This document shows, piece by piece, positions 35,353-43,712 of a DNA stretch of 57,381 nucleotides. The DNA is from an uncultured Spirochaetaceae bacterium (GTDB lineage: Bacteria > Spirochaetota > Spirochaetia > Sphaerochaetales > Sphaerochaetaceae). The notes under the pieces are model-generated. The model was given only the letters and a program-made list of their open reading frames with translations, had not been told where the DNA came from and made no database searches. Where the stretch lies: positions 1 to 57,381 of the forward strand of contig CALXYN010000007.1 of the NCBI GenBank assembly GCA_944392975.1, written 5' to 3'. Position 1 is the stretch's first letter; the number at the start of each line of letters is the position of its first letter. Made by a program: the position numbers and the translations under genes.

Positions 35353-36686
35353 ACGGACACCAGTTCTCAGCCCGGGACCTCCGGGCTTTGATAATCCCTC
35401 TGATTGCGGATTCATTTTTATCAATACTTATCGGAATGGCAGATACTGTCATGGTATCCACCTGTGGAGAGGCAGCTGTTTCAGGAGTATCACTTGTAGA
35501 TACAATCTCAAATCTTCTGATAACCCTGTTCTCTGCATTTGCAACAGGTGGTGCGGTTGTTGTTTCACAATACCTGGGACATGGCGAGACAGATAAAGCG
35601 AAGGACGGAGCGAAGAACCTTATTTACATTTCCGTCATAATCTCTGTCCTGATGACAATCATCATTCTCCCAATAAGATTTCATATCATAGATCTGCTTT
35701 TCGGTTCCATTGAACAGGATGTAAAGATCTATACAGACCAGTATTTTGTACCAATTCTTATTTCCTATCCATTCCTTGCAGTCTACTCTGGTCTGACTGC
35801 AATATCCCGCTCAGAAAGAAAGAGCTTCAGGACAATGATGGTCTCGATATTGATGAATGTCATCAACATCGGAGGAAATGCAATACTTATCTACATCGTA
35901 GGCCTTGGACCAAGGGGCGCTGGCATTGCTTCCCTTGCATCAAGAATCGCAGGTTGTGTTGTAATGGCAACTCTGATGATGAACAAGAAAGAGGAACTGA
36001 ATATCCGGGGTCTCTTGAAAGGTCCTTTCTCGCCGTATCTTATCAAGAGGATTCTGCGCATCGGTATTCCTTCAGGAGTGGAAGGAGCTGCATTTCATAT
36101 CGGAAAAATCATGGTACAGTCCCTTGTTGCCTCACTTGGAACATCTGCAATTGCCATTAATGCTGTTGCCGGCAACTATAATTCATATGCAAATATTCCA
36201 GGGAACGGTATCAATCTTGCAATGATTACAATAGTAGGACAATGCAGGGGACAGGGAAATATCAAAGATGTACGCTATTACACGAAGCTTCTTACAGGCC
36301 TGGTATTCATTTCCACGATAATCCTATGCATACCTTTCTATATCATCACACCTCAGGTCGTCAGCTTCTATGGTCTCGAAAACAGTTCCATAGACATAGC
36401 AATTCCAATCTGCAGACTTTGTCTTGTTATGTGCTTCACGCTCTGGCCATTTGCATTCTCTCTGCCCAATATGCTGAAAGCAGTAGGAGATGTGAAATTC
36501 ATCCTTCTTGCCTCTTTCACTTCAATGTGGCTCTGCCGTGTCGGAGGTGCATACTTCATGGTACGCGTACTGGGAATGGGTGTAGAAGCCATCTGGTATG
36601 CAATGTACCTTGACTGGTTCTTAAGAGGAAGCCTGTACCTCTGGAGAGTTATCAGTGGAAGATGGGAAAAAATGCAGGTTATATGA
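35349..36686 (+). CDS. MATE family efflux transporter (importer-linked)
   Basis: A 445-aa protein with 12 spans. The first helix pair reads RDLRALIIPLIADSFLSILIGMADTVMVS and the second half repeats GIPSGVEGAAFHIGKI. It is closely related to the MATE gene at 38102. Its ATG overlaps the stop of the ABC ATPase, so it is translated from the importer message; an exporter co-expressed with an amino-acid-type importer may balance the same compound or a relative. This is inference. A strong terminator follows. Confidence 0.9.
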   Translation: MNGHQFSARDLRALIIPLIADSFLSILIGMADTVMVSTCGEAAVSGVSLVDTISNLLITLFSAFATGGAVVVSQYLGHGETDKAKDGAKNLIYISVIISVLMTIIILPIRFHIIDLLFGSIEQDVKIYTDQYFVPILISYPFLAVYSGLTAISRSERKSFRTMMVSILMNVINIGGNAILIYIVGLGPRGAGIASLASRIAGCVVMATLMMNKKEELNIRGLLKGPFSPYLIKRILRIGIPSGVEGAAFHIGKIMVQSLVASLGTSAIAINAVAGNYNSYANIPGNGINLAMITIVGQCRGQGNIKDVRYYTKLLTGLVFISTIILCIPFYIITPQVVSFYGLENSSIDIAIPICRLCLVMCFTLWPFAFSLPNMLKAVGDVKFILLASFTSMWLCRVGGAYFMVRVLGMGVEAIWYAMYLDWFLRGSLYLWRVISGRWEKMQVI

Positions 36687-36694
36687 AAAACAGA

Positions 36695-36718
36695 GGCAGG
36701 AAACACCTGCCTTTTTTT
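36695..36718 (+). terminator. terminator after the importer-MATE operon
   Basis: GGCAGG/CCTGCC stem with an AAACA loop, followed by seven T residues. Confidence 0.92.
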
Positions 36719-36741
36719 CTTGTCGACGTTATGCTTATATT

Positions 36742-38043
36742 ATGAAGCGTTTAACAGAGCTGTTACTTTTTCTTTTTGTTATCATTGCTGTCTCTTGCAA
36801 AAGCGATGGTGTATCACAAATCATAGAGGCCGATAGAATCAATCTGCAGCAATCATCTATCAAAGATAAATATAAAATCAGCAGTACATCTCTCATCCAT
36901 ATTGAAGGACTTGAAAAAGATGAACTCTATGCGATATTCCCAGAGGGAAAAACTGGAAAAAGTCGTGCTGGAAAAAATTTCATCTCAACAAACAGCGGAA
37001 CATTCCTAACTATTGCTGATGGAGAGGAACTACAATTAACCGGCTCTGATTTAAGCTTAGAAGACGGTTTTTTCAGAATAACAAAGCTTGAAACGGAAAC
37101 AGGAGCTGCAGTCATCGATGAAAATACAGATACACCGCTTTTCATAGATAGCGAGGGACGGAGGGTCTATGAAAAGAAATATTCCGTGAATCCAGCTGAC
37201 GAAGAAGGCCTTAATACAGAAGCAACCACTCTCCTTGCCATTTTGAATGGTTCAGGAACGCTCAGCAGCGATTATGGAATAATCACACCGGAAGGAAAAA
37301 AAGAATCAGGAAAACATCTCATGGATCTTTCCTCAACTGACAACCTTACGATTTACAGTCAGCTTCATATTACTGAAAGCAGAAAACCAATATCTTATGA
37401 AATAAGACTTGTATCTCCTGTCAGAATAGAGAAGAACATGCCATTCACACTCTCATCCCCTACTGTATATATGGTGGAACCTGATAATGAAGAACTTGTA
37501 CTTGAAATTGATATGCAAGACAAGAATTTCTCTGATTATAGTATCGCAAATGCAGTACCAGACGGTCGTTATGCAGACACAGGGCTCAGAAAACAATACA
37601 TATTTCCAATCACAGTAAAGAATGGAAAGCTCATCATATACATTGGAAGAGTAGAAAAGAACATCATTTTCAATTTCATCTCCGGAACAGGTTCCGCAGT
37701 CCTCAGAAACATTACAGAAGAAGAAAAGGACAGCATACTGATACACAATGCAAACTCACCATCTCTTGATATCACAATACCCGCAGGAAATGACCAGCTG
37801 ATAATACCATTCCTTTTTACAGGAAAACAGACCGGCAGAACTGTGAATTTAAATGGTGATATCCCAGATGTAGCAACGATTTCCATTGTTGCTGGCAGTA
37901 CTGATGGAAACGGGTACAGTGAGCGGGCTCTAAAAAAAGGACAAACAACTGTAACATTCAGTGATTATCGTGAACTGGAATACGGTTTTGTAAAAATAAG
38001 CGGAGAAAGAGAAGAAAGCACAATCACACTGACATTTTCATAG
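36742..38043 (+). CDS. large lipoprotein of unknown function
   Basis: A 433-aa protein that starts MKRLTELLLFLFVIIAVSC; the lipobox is AVSC with Cys19, so it is a predicted lipoprotein. The mature region is rich in beta strands and Ig-like repeats with no family I recognise (for example LTGSDLSLEDGFF, YEIRLVSPVRIEK, FPITVKNGKLII). No catalytic motif is seen. The ATG at 36742 is preferred over an upstream in-frame ATG at 36655, which lies inside the MATE gene and before the terminator. TATGCT (36730-36735) is 6 nt from the ATG, with no Shine-Dalgarno site. Confidence 0.75.
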   Translation: MKRLTELLLFLFVIIAVSCKSDGVSQIIEADRINLQQSSIKDKYKISSTSLIHIEGLEKDELYAIFPEGKTGKSRAGKNFISTNSGTFLTIADGEELQLTGSDLSLEDGFFRITKLETETGAAVIDENTDTPLFIDSEGRRVYEKKYSVNPADEEGLNTEATTLLAILNGSGTLSSDYGIITPEGKKESGKHLMDLSSTDNLTIYSQLHITESRKPISYEIRLVSPVRIEKNMPFTLSSPTVYMVEPDNEELVLEIDMQDKNFSDYSIANAVPDGRYADTGLRKQYIFPITVKNGKLIIYIGRVEKNIIFNFISGTGSAVLRNITEEEKDSILIHNANSPSLDITIPAGNDQLIIPFLFTGKQTGRTVNLNGDIPDVATISIVAGSTDGNGYSERALKKGQTTVTFSDYRELEYGFVKISGEREESTITLTFS

Positions 38044-38101
38044 ATAATCAGGCGCTTACTCTTTTTTACTATTTCTGAATATAGCTTGTGTTCCATCTCC
38101 G

Positions 38102-39463
38102 ATGGATTATCATTTGAATATGCAAAACCAAAAGCTGATGTTTGATAACAAATACCTGAGAGCCCTGATTATCCCTCTTCTGATTGAAACACTGCTTTCC
38201 GTCACTATCGGCATGATGGACACCATAATGGTTGCAACCGACGGTGAGCATGCTGTTTCCGGTGTCTCTCTTGTAGATTCAGTATCGAATCTTTTTGTAT
38301 TTCTTTTCTCGGCCTTCTCCACCGGTGGTGCAGTTATCGCATCTCAATATCTTGGGAAAAAAGACAAGGAAAGTGCATGCTTTTCTGCAAAACAGTTGCT
38401 ATATCTGTCTGCGGCATTCTCAATTCTGGTATCCCTTGTTCTTCTCTTCTTTAAACGCCCGATAATGCACCTTGTCTATGGTCATATTGAAGAGAATGTA
38501 ATGTCCTCTGCTTTGGATTATTTCACTCCTATTGTCATCTCTTACCCATTCCTTGCTATTCTGAACAGCTGTAATGCGATTTTCAGGTCCATGGGAAAAA
38601 GCAAGATAACAATGACAGTTTCAATAATCATGAATCTGATCAATGTCTCAGGGAACTCAATTCTGATCTATATTTTCGACATGGGTGCAGAAGGTGCCGG
38701 AATCGCCTCTCTTCTTTCAAGAACCGTTGCCTGCGCTTTCATGCTTTATAAGGTCACCAGAAAAAAAGAGGAAGTTCATGTTGAGAAAATAATGCAGGTT
38801 TCAATAGATTCCAATATGATAAAGCGTATTCTGAGGATTGCGCTTCCTTCAGGTATCGAAAACAGTGTATTCCATATCGGAAAGATTCTGGTGAGTTCCA
38901 CAGTTGCCTCTCTCGGCACGGCTTCAATTGCAGCAAATGCAGTATTTAATGCACTGTCAACATTTGCAAATATTCCGGGAACAGCAGTAGGCATGGCCGC
39001 TGTAACTGTCATCGGTCAATGCTGCGGAGCAAGGCAATACGATGCCGCGTCTTATTATGGCAAAAAACTTCTCAAGCTCACTTATCTGATGATGGGCGTC
39101 ACATGTACCGTAATGTACATTCTTACACCTGAACTCACCCTGCTTTACAATCTCTCCCCGAGTGCTCATGAACTGGCCATTGAAACAACAAGGCTCAACA
39201 TGTTCCAGACCGTGATATTCTGGCCATTTGCATTTACCATCCCGAACTATCTTAGAGCTGCAGGCGATGCACGCTTTACAATGGTCGTCTCTATCTTCTC
39301 AATGTGGGCTTTCAGAGTATTGCTGTCACGTATACTGGGACTTGTACTGGGATTTGGCCTCATGGGCGTCATGTGGGGAATGTTCATAGACTGGTACTTC
39401 AGAGGAATCGTATTCACAATAAGGTTCCTGAAAGGAAAATGGAAAACGAAAACAGTTGTCTGA
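38102..39463 (+). CDS. MATE family efflux transporter
   Basis: A 453-aa paralogue of the MATE at 35349: LRALIIPLLIETLLSVTIGMMDTIMVA and ALPSGIENSVFHIGKIL. The start is uncertain: ATG 38102 has no ribosome site, and later in-frame Met codons (MQNQKLMFDN...) fit the paralogue's N-terminus equally well. TATAGC at 38080-38085 may be the -10. Substrate unknown. A terminator-like stem follows. Confidence 0.88.
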   Translation: MDYHLNMQNQKLMFDNKYLRALIIPLLIETLLSVTIGMMDTIMVATDGEHAVSGVSLVDSVSNLFVFLFSAFSTGGAVIASQYLGKKDKESACFSAKQLLYLSAAFSILVSLVLLFFKRPIMHLVYGHIEENVMSSALDYFTPIVISYPFLAILNSCNAIFRSMGKSKITMTVSIIMNLINVSGNSILIYIFDMGAEGAGIASLLSRTVACAFMLYKVTRKKEEVHVEKIMQVSIDSNMIKRILRIALPSGIENSVFHIGKILVSSTVASLGTASIAANAVFNALSTFANIPGTAVGMAAVTVIGQCCGARQYDAASYYGKKLLKLTYLMMGVTCTVMYILTPELTLLYNLSPSAHELAIETTRLNMFQTVIFWPFAFTIPNYLRAAGDARFTMVVSIFSMWAFRVLLSRILGLVLGFGLMGVMWGMFIDWYFRGIVFTIRFLKGKWKTKTVV

Positions 39464-39470
39464 TGCAAAA

Positions 39471-39490
39471 CGCCCGACTTCTGTCAGGCG
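39471..39490. terminator. terminator between convergent genes
   Basis: CGCC(C)GAC pairs with GTC(A)GGCG around a TTCT loop; on the minus strand the mismatch becomes a U-G pair, and four T residues follow. It ends the minus-strand rplU-to-39496 run and can also serve the MATE gene. Confidence 0.7.
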
Positions 39491-39495
39491 CTTAT

Positions 39496-39876
39496 TCATT
39501 TTCTTCTTCTGATGTCCTGTGCTTTCCAGGGATCGAGATAATGTGTTGAATAAAGGCGCTCCCTTACAGGATCACCGCTTTTAGTGAATCTGAGAGGAAC
39601 AGAACCCTTTCCCTCCCTGATATATTTGTTTATGGAAGGCTTAAGCCCTGTCTCCTCAGCATACGCCTTTACAGCTTTCAGAACGGCATGAAGACGGGGA
39701 AGATCCGAAGAACACTGGTCCTCAAGACAGAAGGCGTTACCCTTTCGCCATTCATCCATCTTCTTTTCATCAAGCATGCCGATTCCGACAAGTACATCAG
39801 GGACAGTACAGTAACCCCGCTCTTCAAGCTGCCGCTCAATTTCCGAGTTGATTTTCTCAGCTCTTTTATCAGCCAT
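39496..39876 (-). CDS. conserved hypothetical protein, operon-linked to rsfS
   Basis: A 126-aa basic, mostly helical protein with no signal peptide or membrane span (ERGYCTVPDVLVGIGMLDEKKMDEW, then a C-terminal LRFTKSGDPVRERLYSTHYLDPW). I do not recognise a family. Its ATG shares a base with the rsfS stop codon (TGATG), so it is translated with rsfS. Function unknown; the context suggests a ribosome or RNA link. Confidence 0.7.
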   Translation of the reverse strand: MADKRAEKINSEIERQLEERGYCTVPDVLVGIGMLDEKKMDEWRKGNAFCLEDQCSSDLPRLHAVLKAVKAYAEETGLKPSINKYIREGKGSVPLRFTKSGDPVRERLYSTHYLDPWKAQDIRRRK

Positions 39877-40220
39877 CAGACAAGATTCTCCGTAGCTTTC
39901 CAGAGTTTCTCAAGGTTATAGAACTCTCTCAACTCTGAGGACATGAGATGAATCACTATATCGCCACAATCGATGAGTTCCCAGCCGCTTGTATCAGGAG
40001 CCTTGTGCCTGTTGCTTACAGTAAGTCCAAGCTCATTGAATTCATCCCAGATCTGATGAACAACACCCTTCAGGTGTCCGACCGATGATACTGTCGCGAT
40101 GATGAAACACTCTGTCCATGTACATTCAGCAGCAACATCTATTACTGCAACATCAGTGCACTTATGATCTTCAAGAAATGCCTTCAGTTTATCTGCATTG
40201 AGTTTTGTCGTATCTTTCAT
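39876..40220 (-). CDS. rsfS: ribosomal silencing factor
   Basis: A 114-aa protein of the RsfS/Iojap family. AECTWTECFIIATVSS corresponds to the conserved DYF(V/I)IATG-like segment, and the C-terminal WELIDCGDIVIHLM is typical. It binds ribosomal protein L14 and blocks subunit joining under starvation. It follows yqeK by 12 nt, with AAAGGATAAC as ribosome site. Confidence 0.9.
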   Translation of the reverse strand: MKDTTKLNADKLKAFLEDHKCTDVAVIDVAAECTWTECFIIATVSSVGHLKGVVHQIWDEFNELGLTVSNRHKAPDTSGWELIDCGDIVIHLMSSELREFYNLEKLWKATENLV

Positions 40221-40232
40221 AGTTATCCTTTA

Positions 40233-40814
40233 TTATAGCTCACCGCCAGATTTTATATAATCATACAGCTCAGTGGAAACAGCTGCGTTTTTCATTCCTT
40301 CCCGCTTAAAATATTCATTCTGCATATCCATGATAGTAGTTATCATGTCCTCAAGCCGAGGTTTAGAAAGAATATTCTTCCTCTCTTCATCATCAAGATG
40401 CTTCCTTCCAGGCTCAATATAGTCTGCAATGTAGAGAATTGCACCATATCTGCCCATCTCTCTATGCCCCAGCGTATGATGCCGTACAGCTGTCTGGAAA
40501 TAGTCAGGAACATCCCCTTCTGCATCGTCTGGGAAATGAATTGCAGCAAGCGCTCCATGTAAAAGCATCGGTTCTTTTTCTTCCTCTGGAAAGACCTCTA
40601 TACCATGACTTATGCAATACGAAGGTGTTTCTTCTGTACAGCTGTAACGATACGCATCATGATATATTCCGATATACGCCGCATCATCTGGAGAGAGTCC
40701 AAAACGTTCTGCAAGCATACGGGAAACAGAGACAACGCCAAGCGAATGCTGAAAGCGTTTTTCCTTTATCATGCTTCTGACTTTATTTTCCAGTTCCGTA
40801 TAGCTTATTCGCAT
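40233..40814 (-). CDS. yqeK: HD-domain nucleotide phosphohydrolase YqeK
   Basis: A 193-aa protein. RFQHSLGV, YHDAYRYS, LLHGALAA, AVRHHTLG and ADYIEPGR form the metal and nucleotide site of the YqeK family, which symmetrically cleaves Ap4A. The classic HDIAK is here HDAYR, a small variation. I chose the ATG at 40814 because GGGAG sits 7 nt upstream; the ATG two codons earlier is too close to it. The gene overlaps nadD by 32 nt and comes before rsfS, the usual bacterial order. Confidence 0.9.
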   Translation of the reverse strand: MRISYTELENKVRSMIKEKRFQHSLGVVSVSRMLAERFGLSPDDAAYIGIYHDAYRYSCTEETPSYCISHGIEVFPEEEKEPMLLHGALAAIHFPDDAEGDVPDYFQTAVRHHTLGHREMGRYGAILYIADYIEPGRKHLDDEERKNILSKPRLEDMITTIMDMQNEYFKREGMKNAAVSTELYDYIKSGGEL

Positions 40815-41373
40815 AAACATACTCCCTTACCCTCGGACTGAGCATTGTCATATCGCCAGCTCTGACCTCCGAAGAAGATGCATGGTAAACACTGCTTTTT
40901 ATGAAGATTACCTCTGCCCCGGATTCGTTTTCTACACTGCCCAGTCTAGTAAAACAGAGAAATCTTGCATGGCTTCTGAGATATTCGATATCATGCCAGT
41001 GCCCAAGAGTCGGAATGATATCATCACCAATGATGAAATTGACTTTCCCATTATCTTCAGCACTGTCGAAGAATTCCCTGATAGTATCCGATGTATAGCT
41101 TATACCGCCCTTTTCACCTTCAAATAGAGAAACAGTTATTTCAAGCTTGTCATCCGGATAAATATCCCTGTAATCCTCAACAGCCAGAGAAAGCATTTTT
41201 ACCCTGTCAGAAAAAGATACAGGATGCGAGCCTCTCTTGAAATTTGAGATATAAGCAGGAATCACGATAAGATTACTGATTCTGCCAGCCTCATAAGCTT
41301 CATGAAAAAGGTGAACATGTCCCATATGCACAGGATTGAATGTTCCCCCCAGAAGCGCTGTCCTACTCTTCAT
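40783..41373 (-). CDS. nadD: nicotinate-nucleotide adenylyltransferase
   Basis: A 196-aa nucleotidyltransferase. GGTFNPVHMGH (residues 9-19) is the nucleotide-binding HxGH motif and SSSEVR near the C-terminus is the ISSTxIR equivalent. It makes deamido-NAD from nicotinate mononucleotide and ATP. I chose the ATG at 41373, directly before ALLGGTF and overlapping the obgE stop codon by 11 nt; a longer frame upstream would run inside obgE. Confidence 0.93.
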   Translation of the reverse strand: MKSRTALLGGTFNPVHMGHVHLFHEAYEAGRISNLIVIPAYISNFKRGSHPVSFSDRVKMLSLAVEDYRDIYPDDKLEITVSLFEGEKGGISYTSDTIREFFDSAEDNGKVNFIIGDDIIPTLGHWHDIEYLRSHARFLCFTRLGSVENESGAEVIFIKSSVYHASSSEVRAGDMTMLSPRVREYVYANKLYGTGK

Positions 41374-42403
41374 CTCTATAATGGGCATCCATATCCATCT
41401 TTGATGTGAAACCTGCTTCTTCTTTTTCACCTGCCAGACGGAAAAGCGCATGCTTCAATGGTTCAAGAAGATCATCACGATAAATTGAAAGAGGGAGAAC
41501 AAGCGTGTCACTGTACTTCTTTTTCAGTTCCTCAAAACGCCCTTCTGTATTTTCCTCATCAATCTTCGTTCCCACGATGATATGCTCTTTTTCTCCTAGC
41601 TCAGCACTATATTTCGAAAGCTCTGCAGAAAGGATGTCATAGGCTTCCAGATAATTGTCGTCAGAAAGATCCACGAGATAGCAAAGACCCTTTGTACGTG
41701 AAATATGGCGGAGGAACTTATAGCCCATTCCACTTCCTTCACTGGCTCCCTCGATTATACCTGGAATATCTGCAATAACGACATCCTGATCACCTTCACG
41801 AAGGACACCAAGAACAGGAATCTTCGTCGTAAAAGGATAACCTGCAACCTTTGAACGTGCATTCGTGTAGAGATTAATCAAAGATGATTTACCGGCATTC
41901 GGGAATCCCACGAGCCCGATATCTGCAATGATCTGCAATTCAAGCCCGACACGCATTTCAGTACCTTTTCCACCAGGCTGAGCAAAGCGTGGAGTCTGCC
42001 TTACTGCTGTACGGAAATGCCAGTTGCCAAGACCGCCCCTGCCACCTTCAAGAAACACATAACGATCAAGTCCGGTAAGGTCCTTGATAAGCTCTCCAGT
42101 TTCTGCATTGCGGATGACAGTTCCAGGAGGAACAGGAATCTCCACATCCTTTCCATCGCGTCCAGCACAGCGCGCACCCTGTCCGGGGCGTCCGTTCTCT
42201 GCCCTGAATGAACGCTGAAGCTTCAGATGCCCAAGTGTACGGAGGTTATCCTTGACAACGAAAACAACGTCCCCGCCGCGCCCACCGTCACCACCGTCGG
42301 GTCCGCCTTTGGGGACGAACTTCTCCCGGCGGAAGGAAACACAGCCGTGTCCTCCATTGCCGGAAGCTATATCAATGTATGTTTCGTCGGAGAAACCGAA
42401 CAT
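41363..42403 (-). CDS. obgE: Obg family GTPase
   Basis: A 346-aa GTPase acting in 50S ribosome assembly. The glycine-rich Obg fold covers residues 1-157 (CVSFRREKFVPKGGPDGGDGG), followed by the G domain with G1 GFPNAGKS, G3 DIPG and G4 VGTKID. It lies 2 nt after rpmA, the conserved rplU-rpmA-obgE order. Confidence 0.97.
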   Translation of the reverse strand: MFGFSDETYIDIASGNGGHGCVSFRREKFVPKGGPDGGDGGRGGDVVFVVKDNLRTLGHLKLQRSFRAENGRPGQGARCAGRDGKDVEIPVPPGTVIRNAETGELIKDLTGLDRYVFLEGGRGGLGNWHFRTAVRQTPRFAQPGGKGTEMRVGLELQIIADIGLVGFPNAGKSSLINLYTNARSKVAGYPFTTKIPVLGVLREGDQDVVIADIPGIIEGASEGSGMGYKFLRHISRTKGLCYLVDLSDDNYLEAYDILSAELSKYSAELGEKEHIIVGTKIDEENTEGRFEELKKKYSDTLVLPLSIYRDDLLEPLKHALFRLAGEKEEAGFTSKMDMDAHYRDEE

Positions 42404-42405
42404 TA

Positions 42406-42675
42406 TTACTCGGCCTTAGCCTCTGTGCACTCAACGATTGAGCAGTACTTGCGGTTCTTTCTCTCGTGGAACTTTACAGTACCTGCAACAAGTGCAAAAA
42501 GTGTATAATCTTTGCCGCATCCGCAGTTTGCACCCGGATGAATCTTTGTTCCTCTCTGGCGAACGATGACCTCTCCAGCCTTTACAACCTGGCCACCGAA
42601 TCTCTTAACGCCAAGGCGCTGTGCATTGGAATCGCGTCCGTTGCGGGATGAACCGCCACCTTTCTTATGTGCCAT
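42406..42675 (-). CDS. rpmA: 50S ribosomal protein L27
   Basis: An 89-aa protein starting [16 protein letters not shown], the conserved L27 N-terminal tail that reaches the peptidyl transferase centre, followed by [22 protein letters not shown]. No N-terminal propeptide that would need cleavage, as found in Firmicutes, is seen. It sits 12 nt downstream of rplU. Confidence 0.97.
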   Translation of the reverse strand: MAHKKGGGSSRNGRDSNAQRLGVKRFGGQVVKAGEVIVRQRGTKIHPGANCGCGKDYTLFALVAGTVKFHERKNRKYCSIVECTEAKAE

Positions 42676-42687
42676 TTCTCTCCCTCC

Positions 42688-42999
42688 TTAGCCTTCGATC
42701 TTCTCGACCTTAATTGTAGTATAGGTCTCTCTGTGTCCCTGTGTACGGCGATAGCCCTTTCTTCTGTGGAACTTGTAGACCTTCACCTTCTCGCCTCTGA
42801 ACTCACCGCCGACGGTTGCTGTTACCTTTGCACCTGCAACATAAGGTGCACCGAACTTTGCAGAATCGCCATCAACGACAGCCAGAACCTTCTCGATTTC
42901 ATAGGAAGAACCTTCTTCCATGCTGAGTTTATCGACAACCAGCTCCTTGCCTTCTTCAGCCTTATACTGTTTGCCGAGGATTTCAACTAGTGCGTACAT
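42688..42999 (-). CDS. rplU: 50S ribosomal protein L21
   Basis: A 103-aa protein starting [20 protein letters not shown] and ending with the [19 protein letters not shown]-binding segment. I chose the ATG at 42999, with GAAAGGA 7 nt upstream; a TTG at 43014 lies upstream of that site. It is the first gene of the ribosome/GTPase block and diverges from the TetR gene. Confidence 0.96.
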   Translation of the reverse strand: MYALVEILGKQYKAEEGKELVVDKLSMEEGSSYEIEKVLAVVDGDSAKFGAPYVAGAKVTATVGGEFRGEKVKVYKFHRRKGYRRTQGHRETYTTIKVEKIEG

Positions 43000-43125
43000 G
43001 TCGTGTCCTTTCAATTTAGTCTGAAGGTTTTTTACCTTTTACGTGGATTCTTTGCAACTGTATATTCATGAAAAATGACCAAAAGAGAGAAAAACAAAAG
43101 AATAAAAACAAACGTTTGGTAGAAA

Positions 43126-43148
43126 ATATTCAGAATGGAGAATATACT
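43126..43148 (+). promoter_or_regulatory. TetR gene promoter with an inverted repeat (possible self-operator)
   Basis: TATACT (43143-43148) ends 6 nt before the ATG at 43155. ATATTC (43126-43131) and GAATAT (43140-43145) form a 6-bp inverted repeat that overlaps the -10, a position typical for a TetR-family autoregulatory operator. Confidence 0.45.
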
Positions 43149-43154
43149 GAGGCC

Positions 43155-43712
43155 ATGAAAATACAAGGCAGAGATGAAATCATCAATACAGCAACCGAAA
43201 TAATCGCGTTCTCCGGTATCGACAAGCTTACAATGCAGAGTCTTGGAGAGGAAATGGGTATAAACAAGGCCTCGATATACCACTGGTTCAAATCGAAGGA
43301 GGAAATACTTGATGAGGTTTTCAGTTACGGACACAAGAAGCTGATGTCAAAAGGTTTCCGTCTTGATCTTGAAGGAAGCAGCGAGAAGGTATTGACCAGA
43401 GCCGCAGATGCATGGACAAGGATTTTCTCAGATGAAGAGCTGCTTCCATATCTTAGAACAGTGTTCTCTCTGTGCTATGCAGATGACAGAGCCGCAGAAG
43501 AAGCAAGAGCTCTGCGCCTCATGATACGAAGCCAGATAGATGTAATTATCACATCTCTGGGATACAACGACGCGTTTCTAGCGGCTCTCTTTTCATCGCT
43601 TCTTCTCCAGCACCTCGAGTCGGTGCTGGATGGAAACGAGGAGGATTTCAGAAAAGATGCAATATCTTTCTCTGCTCTCCTCACATCGATTCAAGATAAG
43701 GAACACCAATGA
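43155..43712 (+). CDS. TetR family transcriptional regulator
   Basis: A 185-aa regulator with an N-terminal TetR HTH (IINTATEIIAFSGIDKLTMQSLGEEMGINKASIYHWFKSKEEIL). The C-terminal ligand domain is short and unrecognised. I chose the ATG at 43155 because the HTH begins there and TATACT lies 6 nt upstream with no Shine-Dalgarno site; an upstream ATG (43068) would add a lysine-rich tail. The 3' end overlaps argS on the other strand by 32 bp. Its target is unknown, though the nearby MATE genes are candidates. Confidence 0.86.
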   Translation: MKIQGRDEIINTATEIIAFSGIDKLTMQSLGEEMGINKASIYHWFKSKEEILDEVFSYGHKKLMSKGFRLDLEGSSEKVLTRAADAWTRIFSDEELLPYLRTVFSLCYADDRAAEEARALRLMIRSQIDVIITSLGYNDAFLAALFSSLLLQHLESVLDGNEEDFRKDAISFSALLTSIQDKEHQ

